Source of the DNA: Flagellimonas sp. HMM57
GTDB taxonomy: Bacteria; Bacteroidota; Bacteroidia; Flavobacteriales; Flavobacteriaceae
DNA length: 64,000 bases
Assembly (NCBI RefSeq): GCF_021390175.1
Contig: NZ_CP090004.1
Span: forward strand, 930,001 to 994,000
Direction: 5' to 3'
Shown here: piece by piece, positions 46,133 through 55,804 of the stretch
Layout: every line of letters begins with the position of its first letter
Numbering within the stretch: the stretch's first letter is position 1
Position numbers and translations under genes: made by a program
The notes under the pieces: model-generated
The model's input: the letters and a program-made list of their open reading frames with translations, nothing else
Told to the model about the DNA's origin: nothing
Databases searched by the model: none

Positions 46133-47098
46133 ATGGCAAAGATTACCGCCGCTGAAGTAAATAAATTAAGGAAAGCTACCGGAGCTGGCATGATGGATTG
46201 TAAAAATGCATTAGTTGAAGCAGAAGGTGATTTTGATAAAGCAATAGAGATTCTTCGTAAAAAAGGACAGAAGATAGCTGCCAAAAGAGCAGACAGGGAT
46301 TCTTCTGAAGGTGCTGCAATAGCAAAAGTCAATGCCGATAAAACTGTTGGTGTTGCCATTGTATTGGGTTGTGAAACGGATTTTGTTGGAAAAAACGAAA
46401 ACTTTATTGCCTTGGCTAACGAGTTAGCAGAAAAAGCATTGGACCACGCAACAAAGGAAGAATTTTTAGCCTCTGATTTTGGTGGCATGACCGTAACGGA
46501 CAAGTTAATAGAACAAACTGGTGTTATTGGTGAAAAGTTGGGTATTACCGCTTTTGAAAAATTGGAAGCTCCTTACGTTGGCAGCTATGTACACATTAAT
46601 AAGATTGCTGCTTTAGTTGGTTTGTCTGCTGCTGTGGACACTGCTGATGTACTTGCAAAAGATCTTTCTATGCAGGTTGCTTCTATGGGCGCCACAACAC
46701 TGTCCTATAAAGATTTTGACGCCGATTTTGTTGCCGCAGAAACGGAGGCCAGAATTGCCGTAATTGAAAAAGACAACATTGAACTTGGCCGTTTGGGAAA
46801 AACATTGAAAAATGTTCCACAATACATTTCAAGGGCACAATTGACCGATGAAGTTCTTGCTAAAGCTGAAGAAGATGCAAAAGCACAATTGAAGGCCGAA
46901 GGGAAACCAGAGCAAATTTGGGATAAAATTCTTCCAGGTAAGATGGAAAGATTTATTTCTGACAACACTACTTTGGATCAAGAACAATGTCTATTGGACC
47001 AGAATTTTATTAAAGACGAGAAAATCAATGTTGCAAAATACGTTGAATCTCACGGAGATGTTTCAGTAACAGGTTTTAAACGTGCTACTGTAGGATAA
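46133..47098 (+). CDS. tsf: Elongation factor Ts
   Basis: Nucleotide exchange factor for EF-Tu; 321 residues. The UBA-like N-terminus ITAAEVNKLRKATGAGMMDCKNALVEAEGDFDKAIEILRKKG is complete, followed by VGVAIVLGCETDFVGKNENF, the motif that contacts EF-Tu. It lies 83 nt after rpsB. The strong hairpin just downstream ends the rpsB-tsf unit. Confidence 0.98.
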   Translation: MAKITAAEVNKLRKATGAGMMDCKNALVEAEGDFDKAIEILRKKGQKIAAKRADRDSSEGAAIAKVNADKTVGVAIVLGCETDFVGKNENFIALANELAEKALDHATKEEFLASDFGGMTVTDKLIEQTGVIGEKLGITAFEKLEAPYVGSYVHINKIAALVGLSAAVDTADVLAKDLSMQVASMGATTLSYKDFDADFVAAETEARIAVIEKDNIELGRLGKTLKNVPQYISRAQLTDEVLAKAEEDAKAQLKAEGKPEQIWDKILPGKMERFISDNTTLDQEQCLLDQNFIKDEKINVAKYVESHGDVSVTGFKRATVG

Positions 47099-47121
47099 AG
47101 CATCCTAAATCGTAAAATTCA

Positions 47122-47157
47122 AAAATCCGGCTTTCTTGAGAAAGCCGGATTTTTTTG
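47122..47157 (+). terminator. Strong rho-independent terminator after tsf
   Basis: ATCCGGCTTTC pairs with GAAAGCCGGAT around TTGA (47125-47150), with flanking A and T runs. It can also serve the convergent DUF4097 operon. Confidence 0.9.
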
Positions 47158-47175
47158 TTTACTGTCCAACCTTCC

Positions 47176-47988
47176 TTATTTTGACTTTATTAGGATATCA
47201 CCATTGAAAGTTTTGAACAACATTTCGGGGCCACCACCATTTATCTTGCCCCTAACCCATTGTTCTATCTTTACTTTATAAGTACCAGAGGAATTGTTCT
47301 TATTCACCTCTGGTTTATTGGCTGAAACCTGCATATCAAAATCAGTGAAAATCTCTCCCATATCGGACTTTGCCTTAACATCTGCTTTTAAAGAACTTGG
47401 AAAGGTAATTGCCACATCGCCGTTAAGGCTACTGAACGCCATACTTGCATCTTTGGTAATACTCACAAAATCGACCTTTATATCTCCATTCACGGTATCG
47501 GTCGAAGCCGAACCACTCACACCTTTCAAGGTAATCTCACCGTTCACGTTACTGATCTCCATCTCTCCGTTCACACCTTCTACGGAAATATTACCATCGT
47601 TGACCGTAGATAATTTTAAGGAAAAGTTTTTTGGAACCTTAACCTCTAGATTTGTAACCTTGTTCCATTGCTCATTGATTACCTGCACCACATTATCTTT
47701 TTCTTCCGCACCTATGGCCAAAGAAGTATTGGAAATACGTTTCATGCCATTTTTGTTTCCGTTATCTTTATAATGCTTTTTTTCGCTTCCAAAAGAAGCT
47801 TTAATTACAACTTCCTTTCCTTCATAAGCCTCAACATGAATAGAGCCCGATATTTGGTCTATCACTAGTTTACCGGGACTATTAGGACTACTTAAAGGCA
47901 CCGAAAACAAATCGATACTTTTTTCTTGGGCAGATGATATGCTTACCATCAGCAATGCGATTATTATTATTGATTTGAAGTTTCTCAT
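47176..47988 (-). CDS. Secreted DUF4097-type beta-repeat protein, gene 2 of the pair
   Basis: 270 residues from the ATG at 47988, which gives a signal peptide (FKSIIIIALLMVSISSAQ); a longer frame begins upstream. The body is a right-handed beta-type repeat typical of DUF4097 proteins: VKVPKNFSLKLSTVNDGNISVEGVNGEMEISNVNGEITLKGVSG, with repeated 'VNG' turns. It has no lipobox, so it should be periplasmic or released. The start lies 4 nt after the stop of the sister gene, in the operon led by the ECF sigma factor. Function unknown; the family is often annotated as adhesin-like. Confidence 0.8.
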   Translation of the reverse strand: MRNFKSIIIIALLMVSISSAQEKSIDLFSVPLSSPNSPGKLVIDQISGSIHVEAYEGKEVVIKASFGSEKKHYKDNGNKNGMKRISNTSLAIGAEEKDNVVQVINEQWNKVTNLEVKVPKNFSLKLSTVNDGNISVEGVNGEMEISNVNGEITLKGVSGSASTDTVNGDIKVDFVSITKDASMAFSSLNGDVAITFPSSLKADVKAKSDMGEIFTDFDMQVSANKPEVNKNNSSGTYKVKIEQWVRGKINGGGPEMLFKTFNGDILIKSK

Positions 47989-47992
47989 GTCG

Positions 47993-48850
47993 TTATATTT
48001 TTTTGATGAATACATTTCCATTTAGCGTTTCAAAGTCAAAATCAACTTGACCGCTACCAATTTGAACCACAGGTTTGGCTTCATACTTATATTTTCCTCT
48101 ATCTCCAGTTCCCCTATTTGTTTCTATAAACTGTTTATTGATATCAAAATCGGTGAACAATTCTCCGTTCATACTTTTGAATGAAATAGTAGCGGACAGT
48201 GCTTTTTGATATGAAATATTAATATCGCCGTTTAGCGCATAATATTTCGACGAACTTTTGGGATTATCGGCATAAGATATGTTCACCGGACCGTTGATGC
48301 AGTTCACATCCGTTTTTCCAGTAATATTGGTCAATGCAATTCCACCGTTGATATTTTCTGCCTTTACAGAATTACCTCTGGTGTTTTCTACAAGAACTTC
48401 CCCATCATTTACGGTACTTACATCAATTTGAATTGATTTGGGAACCTTTATCTTAAAGTTTAGCTTATGTTGGTATGGAGGCTCTTCATTTTTATTGCAC
48501 CAATTGTACCGAAGGTTTTCTTTATCAAATTCAATGTAGGGTGCATCAGGATGCAGAATAACCAAGTTTTCCTCTTGAACGATTTTTAGAGTGAGTTCTT
48601 TTTTCCCCAGTTCCAAATCTATGGCATTATCTGCAGAAACTATTTTTTCTACATCCACCAATACCTCGTTTCCACTATACCCTTCCACAGCAATGGAACC
48701 AAAAACATTTTTAATGACCAATCGGTTTTTAGTATTATTAGAAAGCGGCACTTCCTTTTTTATTTGTTCTTCGTGTTTTTTTTGCTGTGCATTGCAACTT
48801 TGCATTCCCAAAAACGAGATGAGGAATACCATTAAAATTAACTGTTTCAT
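47993..48850 (-). CDS. DUF4097-type beta-repeat lipoprotein, gene 1 of the pair
   Basis: 285 residues. Lipoprotein signal (FLGMQSC). As in its neighbour, the body has a beta-repeat pattern: IKVPKSIQIDVSTVNDGEVLVENTRGNSVKAENINGGIALTNITG and MNGELFTDFDINKQF. The TVNDG and GE(L/I)FTDFD strings recur in both proteins, so they are paralogues. The difference is that this one is lipid-anchored and the other is not. Probably under the sigma/anti-sigma pair upstream. Confidence 0.8.
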   Translation of the reverse strand: MKQLILMVFLISFLGMQSCNAQQKKHEEQIKKEVPLSNNTKNRLVIKNVFGSIAVEGYSGNEVLVDVEKIVSADNAIDLELGKKELTLKIVQEENLVILHPDAPYIEFDKENLRYNWCNKNEEPPYQHKLNFKIKVPKSIQIDVSTVNDGEVLVENTRGNSVKAENINGGIALTNITGKTDVNCINGPVNISYADNPKSSSKYYALNGDINISYQKALSATISFKSMNGELFTDFDINKQFIETNRGTGDRGKYKYEAKPVVQIGSGQVDFDFETLNGNVFIKKI

Positions 48851-48904
48851 CTTTTAAAAATTTGACTGTTCGTGATTTGATTGAATCCCAATTTTGGGAT
48901 GATT

Positions 48905-48930
48905 GACCCTTCGACTTAGCTCAGGGCAAG
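48905..48930. repeat. Dispersed intergenic repeat-like element, copy 2
   Basis: GACCCTTCGACTTAGCTCAG and the following GGCAAG resemble the element at 20203-20228. It lies in the gap between the anti-sigma-like gene and the first DUF4097 gene. Confidence 0.4.
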
Positions 48931-48937
48931 CGATAAA

Positions 48938-49735
48938 CTAAATGATTGATTCAATAGAATTCTTTATTTTTTTCTTTACTGTCGTATCCATTTCCTTCTC
49001 TTTTAACAATTGCCGAAAGGGCTCAACTGATGTTTTTTCCTGTAGAGCAACCATCAAGTTGGCCAAGGTAACTTGAATGATAGGCGATTCTTGATTTGGA
49101 ATGGACTGTACCAAACCCTGTCTAACCAGAGGATTGTCCACATAATTGGTCAACGACTCAATAGCGGCCAATCGTACGTTAACATTAGAATCACTATTTA
49201 AAGTCTGCAATAATGCTTTCACAACGGTTTCATCCACATTTTCAATTTTATTAGCTTCGCTAACACCCTGAAGTCGTTGGCTTGCCGATGGTTGCTCTAA
49301 TAATGTGAGCACAAGTTTTTGCCTAATATTTTCCGTTTCCTGATTTACAATAATAGCGTCCTCGTCAACTCCATCTTGAGGAGCATTTATGTAATATCCA
49401 ATTCCAAGACCAATGCCCAATAAAAGAAGCCCATATGCCAATTGTGGTTTAAAAATTGTAGCGAGAGCCTCTAAAAAGATAGTTGATCTGGTTTTCTTTT
49501 TTGTGTTGGCCATTTCATCGGAAAGCATTGTAAAAAAGGCTTGGTCCATTTTTTCAGAAGGCGTAGGAGCATTCAAAGCGTCTATCATTTTCCATGTATC
49601 TACTAAATCTTGATAGTGCGAATTATATTCTTGATTCTTGGCAAGAAAATCCTCAAAAGCTTTCCTTTCATTTATGGGCATTGCCCCCATCATGTAATCC
49701 ATCGCCTGTACTTCAAACTTTTCTTTATGTATCAT
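48938..49735 (-). CDS. HEAT-repeat membrane protein, probable anti-sigma factor
   Basis: 265 residues from the ATG at 49735; an in-frame TTG lies 9 nt upstream. The cytoplasmic N-terminus (1-95) contains AMDYMMGAMPINERKAFEDFLAKNQEY, matching the helical bundle pattern of Bacteroidota anti-sigma factors. One membrane helix follows (about 98-117). The periplasmic part (135-250) is made of HEAT-like repeats, e.g. VVKALLQTLNSDSNVNVRLAAIESLTNY. The start is 1 nt after the sigma stop. It should hold the sigma factor until a periplasmic signal is sensed; the HEAT domain would be the sensor. Inferred from architecture and gene order. Confidence 0.75.
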   Translation of the reverse strand: MIHKEKFEVQAMDYMMGAMPINERKAFEDFLAKNQEYNSHYQDLVDTWKMIDALNAPTPSEKMDQAFFTMLSDEMANTKKKTRSTIFLEALATIFKPQLAYGLLLLGIGLGIGYYINAPQDGVDEDAIIVNQETENIRQKLVLTLLEQPSASQRLQGVSEANKIENVDETVVKALLQTLNSDSNVNVRLAAIESLTNYVDNPLVRQGLVQSIPNQESPIIQVTLANLMVALQEKTSVEPFRQLLKEKEMDTTVKKKIKNSIESII

Positions 49736-49736
49736 C

Positions 49737-50291
49737 TTAGACAATTTCCAATTGTAAAAAAATAGTTCTCAATTCCTTGAGCGCCCTGTGCACCCTTACT
49801 TTTGCCGTACCTTCCGTACAACCAATAATTTCTGCTATTTCGCTAAACTTTAGCTCCCTATATTTACTCAGTACCAAAAGTTCTTTCTTTTCTTTTGGAA
49901 GCATTTCCAATGCTTGCTTCACTAAAGCTTTGTTGCCGTCCGTTTCAATAGCATCATTTAAATAATCCTCAGCTTTTCCCTTGATATCTTCAGGAGAAAT
50001 ATTCCTAGAAATTTTTTGACTCGAAGACTTTTTGTGATAATCGTAATGTACATTTCTAGCCATACTGAACATCCAAGCTGCAAAAATTCCCTCTCCAGAA
50101 TACGATCCCTTATACTTTAAAATTCTGACAAACACATTCTGAACCAAATCTTCACTCACCGAGGGATTATTTCCTAGATTATAGAAAAATCCAAACAATT
50201 TTTTTTTGTGTCGTTCATAAAGCAATCCCAACTTATCCAAGTCGCCATTTTTCACTTTTAGCATGAGTGTATTATCGGTTAAATCTTGCAA
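49737..50291 (-). CDS. ECF (sigma-70 family) RNA polymerase sigma factor
   Basis: 184 residues, apparently from a TTG start at 50291; no ATG is available upstream, and the next ATG (50264) would cut region 2. Region 2 is YERHKKKLFGFFYNLGNNPSVSEDLVQNVFVRILKYKGSYSGEG...WMFSMARNVHYDYHK. Region 4 is LEMLPKEKKELLVLSKYRELKFSEIAEIIGCTEGTAKVRVHRALKEL. It has no anti-sigma domain of its own. It is followed with a 1-nt gap by the HEAT-repeat partner and two DUF4097 genes, so these are probably its regulon. Confidence 0.9.
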   Translation of the reverse strand: MQDLTDNTLMLKVKNGDLDKLGLLYERHKKKLFGFFYNLGNNPSVSEDLVQNVFVRILKYKGSYSGEGIFAAWMFSMARNVHYDYHKKSSSQKISRNISPEDIKGKAEDYLNDAIETDGNKALVKQALEMLPKEKKELLVLSKYRELKFSEIAEIIGCTEGTAKVRVHRALKELRTIFLQLEIV

Positions 50292-50427
50292 TTTGATGTT
50301 GTTTTTTTGGCTCGTTGAAGGATATACTTTAGTTTTTAAAAAAGGTTACAGAATGTATGGATTTTTTTGTTGATTTTAATTCTCACATCTTCTCTTTTTA
50401 AGGTGATTCGCCATAAATAATTTTGAT

Positions 50428-50435
50428 TATTTTTG
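50428..50435 (+). promoter_or_regulatory. Probable -7 element of pyrH
   Basis: TATTTTTG matches TAnnTTTG, 25 nt before the ATG. The -33 box is weak (GATT/ATTC). Confidence 0.45.
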
Positions 50436-50459
50436 TCCGGACTTCAACAGACCCTATAA

Positions 50460-51167
50460 ATGCAATACAAAAGAATTTTATTAAAATTAAGTGGTGAAGC
50501 CTTAATGGGCGAACAACAATACGGCATAGATGCAAAACGTCTGGCCGAGTATGCAGAAGATATTAAAGCCGTAATTGCCAAAGGGATTGAAGTGGCCATA
50601 GTTATTGGCGGTGGAAATATTTTTAGAGGGCTCTCTGGTGCAAGCCAAGGAATGGACCGTGTGCAAGGAGACCATATGGGCATGTTGGCAACGGTCATCA
50701 ACGGACTTGCCCTACAAAGTGCATTGGAGCTTCAGGGAGTGGAGACCCGGTTACAATCGGCCATAAAAATTAACGAAGTGGCAGAACCTTTTATACGAAG
50801 AAGGGCCATGCGCCATCTTGAAAAAGGTAGGGTGGTCATCTTTGGTGGAGGTACGGGAAATCCTTACTTCACCACAGATTCAGCTGCAGTACTAAGAGCA
50901 ATTGAAATAAAAGCGGATGTTATTCTTAAGGGAACACGCGTGGACGGCATCTACTCATCTGACCCCGAGAAAGACAAAACCGCCACAAAATTTGATTCCA
51001 TTTCTTTTCAAGATGTCCTTTCAAAAGGTCTAAAGGTAATGGACACCACAGCATTTACTTTAAGTCAAGAAAACGAGCTTCCCATTGTTGTTTTTGATAT
51101 GAACACCAGGGGAAATCTCATGAAAATAGTTTCCGGTGAAAATATTGGAACCGTGGTCAATGTCTAA
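50460..51167 (+). CDS. pyrH: Uridylate kinase
   Basis: UMP kinase for pyrimidine synthesis; 235 residues, the usual length. Amino-acid-kinase fold: [22 protein letters not shown], then [16 protein letters not shown], the [19 protein letters not shown] stretch, [23 protein letters not shown] and [16 protein letters not shown]. frr follows at 42 nt, the conserved pyrH-frr pair. Confidence 0.98.
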   Translation: MQYKRILLKLSGEALMGEQQYGIDAKRLAEYAEDIKAVIAKGIEVAIVIGGGNIFRGLSGASQGMDRVQGDHMGMLATVINGLALQSALELQGVETRLQSAIKINEVAEPFIRRRAMRHLEKGRVVIFGGGTGNPYFTTDSAAVLRAIEIKADVILKGTRVDGIYSSDPEKDKTATKFDSISFQDVLSKGLKVMDTTAFTLSQENELPIVVFDMNTRGNLMKIVSGENIGTVVNV

Positions 51168-51209
51168 AATGGCATAGGCTTTGATTCCAATACAAAAAAT
51201 TTTAAAATT

Positions 51210-51764
51210 ATGAACGAAGAAGTAACATTTGTACTTGATAGCGCCAAAGAAAGCATGGACGGAAGCATTTCCCATTTGGAAAAAGCTTTGATCAAGATAC
51301 GTGCCGGCAAAGCAAGCCCGGTAATGTTATCAACGGTTATGGTGGAATATTATGGTTCTGTAACCCCACTTTCACAAGTATCCAACATCAATACGCCAGA
51401 TGCAAGGACCATTTCTGTCCAACCATGGGAAAAAAGTCTCCTTACCGATATTGAGACTGCCATCATGAACTCAAACTTGGGTTTCAATCCCATGAACAAT
51501 GGTGAAATGATCATCATTAACGTACCACCGTTAACAGAAGAGCGAAGAGTACAATTGGTAAAGCAGGCCAAAGCCGAAGCTGAGGATGCCAAAGTAAGTA
51601 TACGAAGTGCCAGACAAGAAGCGAATAAGGAATTGAAAGTATTAGAAATATCAGAAGATTTGTTAAAGAATGCTGAAGTAGATGTACAAGAACTTACCGA
51701 CACCTATAGCAAAAGAGTAGATGCCATTCTTTCCGTAAAAGAAACGGAAATCATGAAGGTTTAA
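51210..51764 (+). CDS. frr: Ribosome recycling factor
   Basis: Splits the post-termination ribosome together with EF-G; 184 residues. The RRF pattern is clear: SISHLEKALIKIRAGKASPVMLSTVMVEYYGSVTPLSQVSNINTPDARTISVQPWEKS and LGFNPMNNGEMIIINVPPLTEERRVQLVKQAKAEAE. Second gene of the pyrH-frr pair. Confidence 0.98.
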   Translation: MNEEVTFVLDSAKESMDGSISHLEKALIKIRAGKASPVMLSTVMVEYYGSVTPLSQVSNINTPDARTISVQPWEKSLLTDIETAIMNSNLGFNPMNNGEMIIINVPPLTEERRVQLVKQAKAEAEDAKVSIRSARQEANKELKVLEISEDLLKNAEVDVQELTDTYSKRVDAILSVKETEIMKV

Positions 51765-51816
51765 GAATCCCAGCATTATCAAGTCACTTTACTTAGGAAC
51801 ACAGCTAATCATTTTT

Positions 51817-51824
51817 TACCTTTG
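51817..51824 (+). promoter_or_regulatory. Probable -7 element of the MMPL transporter gene
   Basis: TACCTTTG matches TAnnTTTG, 18 nt before the ATG, giving a very short leader. The -33 element is not visible. Confidence 0.45.
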
Positions 51825-51841
51825 CGCCGAATAAAACCACT

Positions 51842-54238
51842 ATGGTAGCTAAGCTTACTAGAGGATTTTGGCCAAAGGTGTCAAGAATCATACTGCGCAA
51901 CAGAATCCTTATTCTACTTGGGGTTGCGGCCTTTACCGTTTTTTTGGGAATGCAATGGAAGAATATGCAATTTTCCAACACAGAGGCGAATATCCTTCCA
52001 GATGACCATCCTGCCACTATTCAGTATAACGCATTTAAGAAAATATTTGGTGAAGAAGGAAATGCCATCGTCCTCGCCATTAGGGATTCATCACTGTTTA
52101 CGCCAAGTAAATTTAATAGGTGGAATAAACTCAGTAAGCAACTTGAAGCTTTTCCTGAAATTGATTTTGTAATATCGACTGATAATCTCAAAGTATTGGT
52201 CAAGGACAATGACAAGCAGGAATTTGTCATGGAACCGTTTATCAAAGAGGCACCAAAAACCACCAAAGAAATAAAAGAACTTAAAAACCATCTTTTTAAC
52301 GAGCTCCCGTTCTATGACAATCTAATTTACAATCCCGAAAGTGGTACCATTCAGACCATTGCTTATTTGGATAAGGATATTATGAATACGGCTGTTAGGA
52401 ATGAATTCATTCTTAACGATCTGGCCGATATCGTAAAACGCTTTGAAGAAGAAACCAACCTTGATGTAAGGGTATCGGGAATGCCTTATATACGTACATG
52501 GAACACAAAGTCGATCGTAGATGAAATAGGCATATTCATTGGAGCCGCCCTATTGGTAACATCAATCATATTCTTCTTCTTTTTTAGGAGCTTCAGGGCT
52601 ACGTTCATTTCTATGTTCGTGGTTATAATCGGTGTGATGTGGTCTTTTGGCATATTAGGGCTATTACGATATGAAATTACCATTCTTACCGCATTAATTC
52701 CGCCATTGATCATTGTTATTGGAATCCCCAACTGTGTATTCCTTATCAATAAGTACCAACAAGAAGTAAAAAAACACGGTAATCAAGCACTATCACTGCA
52801 GCGTGTTATTTCCAAAATTGGGAATGCCACCTTAATGACAAATATTACGACCGCTTCAGGATTTGCAACCTTCATTATTCTTGATAGCGATTTGCTCAAA
52901 GAGTTTGGTATTGTAGCCTCTATCAATATTATTGGGATTTTTATTTTATCACTTTTGATTATTCCCATCGTCTATAGTTTCATGCCGCTTCCCAAGACAA
53001 AGCACCTAAAGCACTTGAATAAAAAATGGATAGACATTTTTGTGAACTGGATGGAGCGTATGGTACGAGATTACAGAATAGGAGTTTATATCACTTCCAT
53101 CATTGTTTTGATTTTGAGTATCATCGGTATTTATCAAATTGAGATTACCGGTAGCCGAATTGAGGATTTGCCCAAAAACACCCACTATTTTAAGGACATT
53201 CGTTTTTTTGAAGAAGAGTTTGATGGTATTATGCCTATGGAAATCGTAGTGGACACCAAACGAAAGAACGGCGCCATAAAACCTGCAACATTAAGACGGA
53301 TTGATCAACTGGGTAATGTAATAGAGGAAACACCTGAACTCTCCAGACCGATATCCGTTGTCAATTTGGTGAAGTATTCCAAACAGGCTTTTTATAACGG
53401 GATTCCAAAATATTACCAGCTGCCCACTTCCCAAGAAAACACATTCATCATGGATGTTGCCAGAAAATCTTCTGATGACGGCAACCTTCTTGAAAGCTTT
53501 GTGGATAGCACAGGCCAAACCGCTCGTATAACGACTTTTCTGCGCGATGTAAAGATTGATCGCATGGAAGAAATCGAGAAAAGTATGCTACAATCCATAG
53601 ACAAGTTCTTTCCCAGTGAACGCTATAATGTGTTTATGACGGGGAAAGCATTGTTGTTTTTAAAGGGGACCAAGTATCTTGTTAAGAACTTACTACTCTC
53701 CTTGGCATTGGCAATAGGACTCATTTCCCTTTTCATGGCCTACCTGTTCCGTTCGTTCAGGATGATTATAATTTCACTAGTACCCAACCTTTTGCCCTTG
53801 GTTATTACAGCTGGTTTAATGGGATATTTGGGCGTTCCCATAAAACCATCCACCATTCTTGTATTTAGTATCGCATTTGGGATTTCCGTGGATGATACAA
53901 TTCACTTTTTGGCCAAATACCGACAGGAACTTGCCGCCAATCGCTGGCAAATCAAAAAATCGGTGTATGCCGCTTTGCGCGAAACTGGAGTCAGCATGTT
54001 CTACACTTCTATAGTTCTGTTCTTTGGGTTTTCCGTTTTTACCATTTCCAGTTTTGGCGGAACAAAGGCGTTGGGCGGATTGGTTTCGGCAACATTGCTC
54101 TTTGCTATGTTGGCCAATCTTATATTACTTCCATCGCTTTTACTTTCCCTGGAAAGAAGCATCGCAAACAAAGAAGTACTTAAAAAACCACAAATAGACA
54201 TCTTACCCAAAGATGAAATTAACCTAAAGGACAAATAA
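51842..54238 (+). CDS. RND-superfamily MMPL-type membrane transporter
   Basis: 798 residues. Two repeats of one helix, a large periplasmic loop, then five helices: helices around 20-38 and 230-370, then 415-430 and 615-770. The signature of the hydrophobe/MMPL branch is GISVDDTIHFLAKYRQEL in the second half, with two aspartates for proton relay, matched by PNCVFLINKYQQEV in the first. Such proteins export lipids or other hydrophobic compounds. There are no adaptor or outer-membrane partner genes. The substrate is unknown. Confidence 0.88.
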   Translation: MVAKLTRGFWPKVSRIILRNRILILLGVAAFTVFLGMQWKNMQFSNTEANILPDDHPATIQYNAFKKIFGEEGNAIVLAIRDSSLFTPSKFNRWNKLSKQLEAFPEIDFVISTDNLKVLVKDNDKQEFVMEPFIKEAPKTTKEIKELKNHLFNELPFYDNLIYNPESGTIQTIAYLDKDIMNTAVRNEFILNDLADIVKRFEEETNLDVRVSGMPYIRTWNTKSIVDEIGIFIGAALLVTSIIFFFFFRSFRATFISMFVVIIGVMWSFGILGLLRYEITILTALIPPLIIVIGIPNCVFLINKYQQEVKKHGNQALSLQRVISKIGNATLMTNITTASGFATFIILDSDLLKEFGIVASINIIGIFILSLLIIPIVYSFMPLPKTKHLKHLNKKWIDIFVNWMERMVRDYRIGVYITSIIVLILSIIGIYQIEITGSRIEDLPKNTHYFKDIRFFEEEFDGIMPMEIVVDTKRKNGAIKPATLRRIDQLGNVIEETPELSRPISVVNLVKYSKQAFYNGIPKYYQLPTSQENTFIMDVARKSSDDGNLLESFVDSTGQTARITTFLRDVKIDRMEEIEKSMLQSIDKFFPSERYNVFMTGKALLFLKGTKYLVKNLLLSLALAIGLISLFMAYLFRSFRMIIISLVPNLLPLVITAGLMGYLGVPIKPSTILVFSIAFGISVDDTIHFLAKYRQELAANRWQIKKSVYAALRETGVSMFYTSIVLFFGFSVFTISSFGGTKALGGLVSATLLFAMLANLILLPSLLLSLERSIANKEVLKKPQIDILPKDEINLKDK

Positions 54239-54272
54239 CCTCTAATCGTGTTATAAATATACTCCGTCCATT

Positions 54273-54322
54273 GCTATCGTTTTTTATCAAAAACCTATCT
54301 TTACCGCTTAATTTACGATAGC
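54273..54322 (+). promoter_or_regulatory. 8-bp inverted repeat in the asnS leader
   Basis: GCTATCGT (54273-54280) and ACGATAGC (54315-54322) are perfect inverted copies with 34 nt between, ending 5 nt before the asnS ATG. The RNA stem would sit next to the start codon. Whether it is functional is unclear. Confidence 0.35.
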
Positions 54323-54327
54323 TTACA

Positions 54328-55761
54328 ATGAATTCTTATTCAATAAAAGAACTGCTGAACAAGCAACCTATTGGAGATACGGTTGAAATAAACGGATGGG
54401 TAAAAACATTTAGAAGTAACCGGTTTATCGCTTTGAACGATGGCTCTACCATACATAATTTACAATGTGTGGTGGATTTTGAAAATTTTGAAGATATCCT
54501 GTTAAAGCAGATTTCAACTGGTGCCGCCCTAAAGATTTCAGGAACTCTGGTAGAAAGTCAAGGAAGGGGACAAAGTGTAGAAATTCAGGCTGCCGATGTT
54601 TTTGTTCATGGTACAGCAGATGCAGAAACCTATCCCATACAACCAAAAAAACATTCTCTGGAGTTTTTAAGGGAGAAGGCCCATCTTAGGGTACGTACCA
54701 ATACCTTTTCTGCGGTCATGCGTGTCCGCTCGGCTTTATCATTTGCAATTCATAGCTATTTTCAGCAAAATGGATTTTACTATATGCATGCCCCAATCGT
54801 TACGGGTTCCGATGCTGAAGGTGCAGGTGAAATGTTCAGGGTAACTACATTGGATACTAAAAATCCACCATTAAGCGATAATGGTGAAGTAGATTATACC
54901 CAAGACTTTTTTGGAAAAGAAACCAATCTTACAGTTTCTGGACAGTTGGAAGCAGAGACCTATGCCATGGGATTAGGAAAGGTATATACCTTTGGCCCTA
55001 CGTTTAGAGCAGAAAATTCGAATACTTCAAGGCACTTGGCCGAATTTTGGATGATCGAACCAGAAATGGCCTTCTATGATTTGGACGCCAACATGGACTT
55101 ATCCGAAGATTTTATCAAATGGACATTACAATATGTTTTGGACAATTGCCTAGATGATCTTGAATTCTTGGAAAAACGTCTTTTGGATGAGGAAAAATCC
55201 AAACCTCAAAACGAACGGTCAGAAATGGCACTGATAGAAAAACTCAAGTTTGTTGTTGACAATAATTTCAAAAGAGTTTCATATACGGAGGCAATAGATA
55301 TTCTTAAGAACAGTAAGCCCAACAAAAAGAAAAAATTTCAATTCCCTGTTAACGAATGGGGTGTAGACCTTCAAAGCGAACACGAACGTTTCCTTGTTGA
55401 AAAACATTTTAAATGTCCTGTTATCCTTTTTGATTATCCTGCAAAAATAAAAGCATTCTATATGCGGTTGAACGATGATAAAAAAACCGTTCGGGCGATG
55501 GATGTACTTTTTCCCGGGATTGGTGAAATAGCTGGCGGATCTCAACGCGAGGAGCGTTTGGAAGTACTTCAACAAAAAATCAAGGAATTGGATATTGATG
55601 AGAAAGAACTATGGTGGTATTTGGATCTAAGGCGATTTGGAACAGCTGTCCATAGTGGTTTTGGGCTTGGGCTTGAACGTTTGGTTCAGTTCTCAACCGG
55701 GATGGGAAACATTAGAGACGTTATCCCCTACCCTAGAACCCCTCAAAATGCAGAGTTTTAA
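54328..55761 (+). CDS. asnS: Asparagine-tRNA ligase
   Basis: Class IIb aminoacyl-tRNA synthetase, 477 residues. The OB-fold anticodon-binding domain comes first ([22 protein letters not shown]). Motif 2 is [25 protein letters not shown] and motif 3 is [28 protein letters not shown] marks the AsnRS subgroup. It is followed by rpoN at 43 nt on the same strand. Confidence 0.98.
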   Translation: MNSYSIKELLNKQPIGDTVEINGWVKTFRSNRFIALNDGSTIHNLQCVVDFENFEDILLKQISTGAALKISGTLVESQGRGQSVEIQAADVFVHGTADAETYPIQPKKHSLEFLREKAHLRVRTNTFSAVMRVRSALSFAIHSYFQQNGFYYMHAPIVTGSDAEGAGEMFRVTTLDTKNPPLSDNGEVDYTQDFFGKETNLTVSGQLEAETYAMGLGKVYTFGPTFRAENSNTSRHLAEFWMIEPEMAFYDLDANMDLSEDFIKWTLQYVLDNCLDDLEFLEKRLLDEEKSKPQNERSEMALIEKLKFVVDNNFKRVSYTEAIDILKNSKPNKKKKFQFPVNEWGVDLQSEHERFLVEKHFKCPVILFDYPAKIKAFYMRLNDDKKTVRAMDVLFPGIGEIAGGSQREERLEVLQQKIKELDIDEKELWWYLDLRRFGTAVHSGFGLGLERLVQFSTGMGNIRDVIPYPRTPQNAEF

Positions 55762-55804
55762 TTATGAATCCTTAAATTTATAGAGAAGGAAGACCAAAGA
55801 CTTT

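Noticed and set aside
54241..54327. T-box or other riboswitch in front of asnS
   Set aside because: Only an 8-bp inverted repeat is visible; there is no T-box sequence and no terminator alternative.
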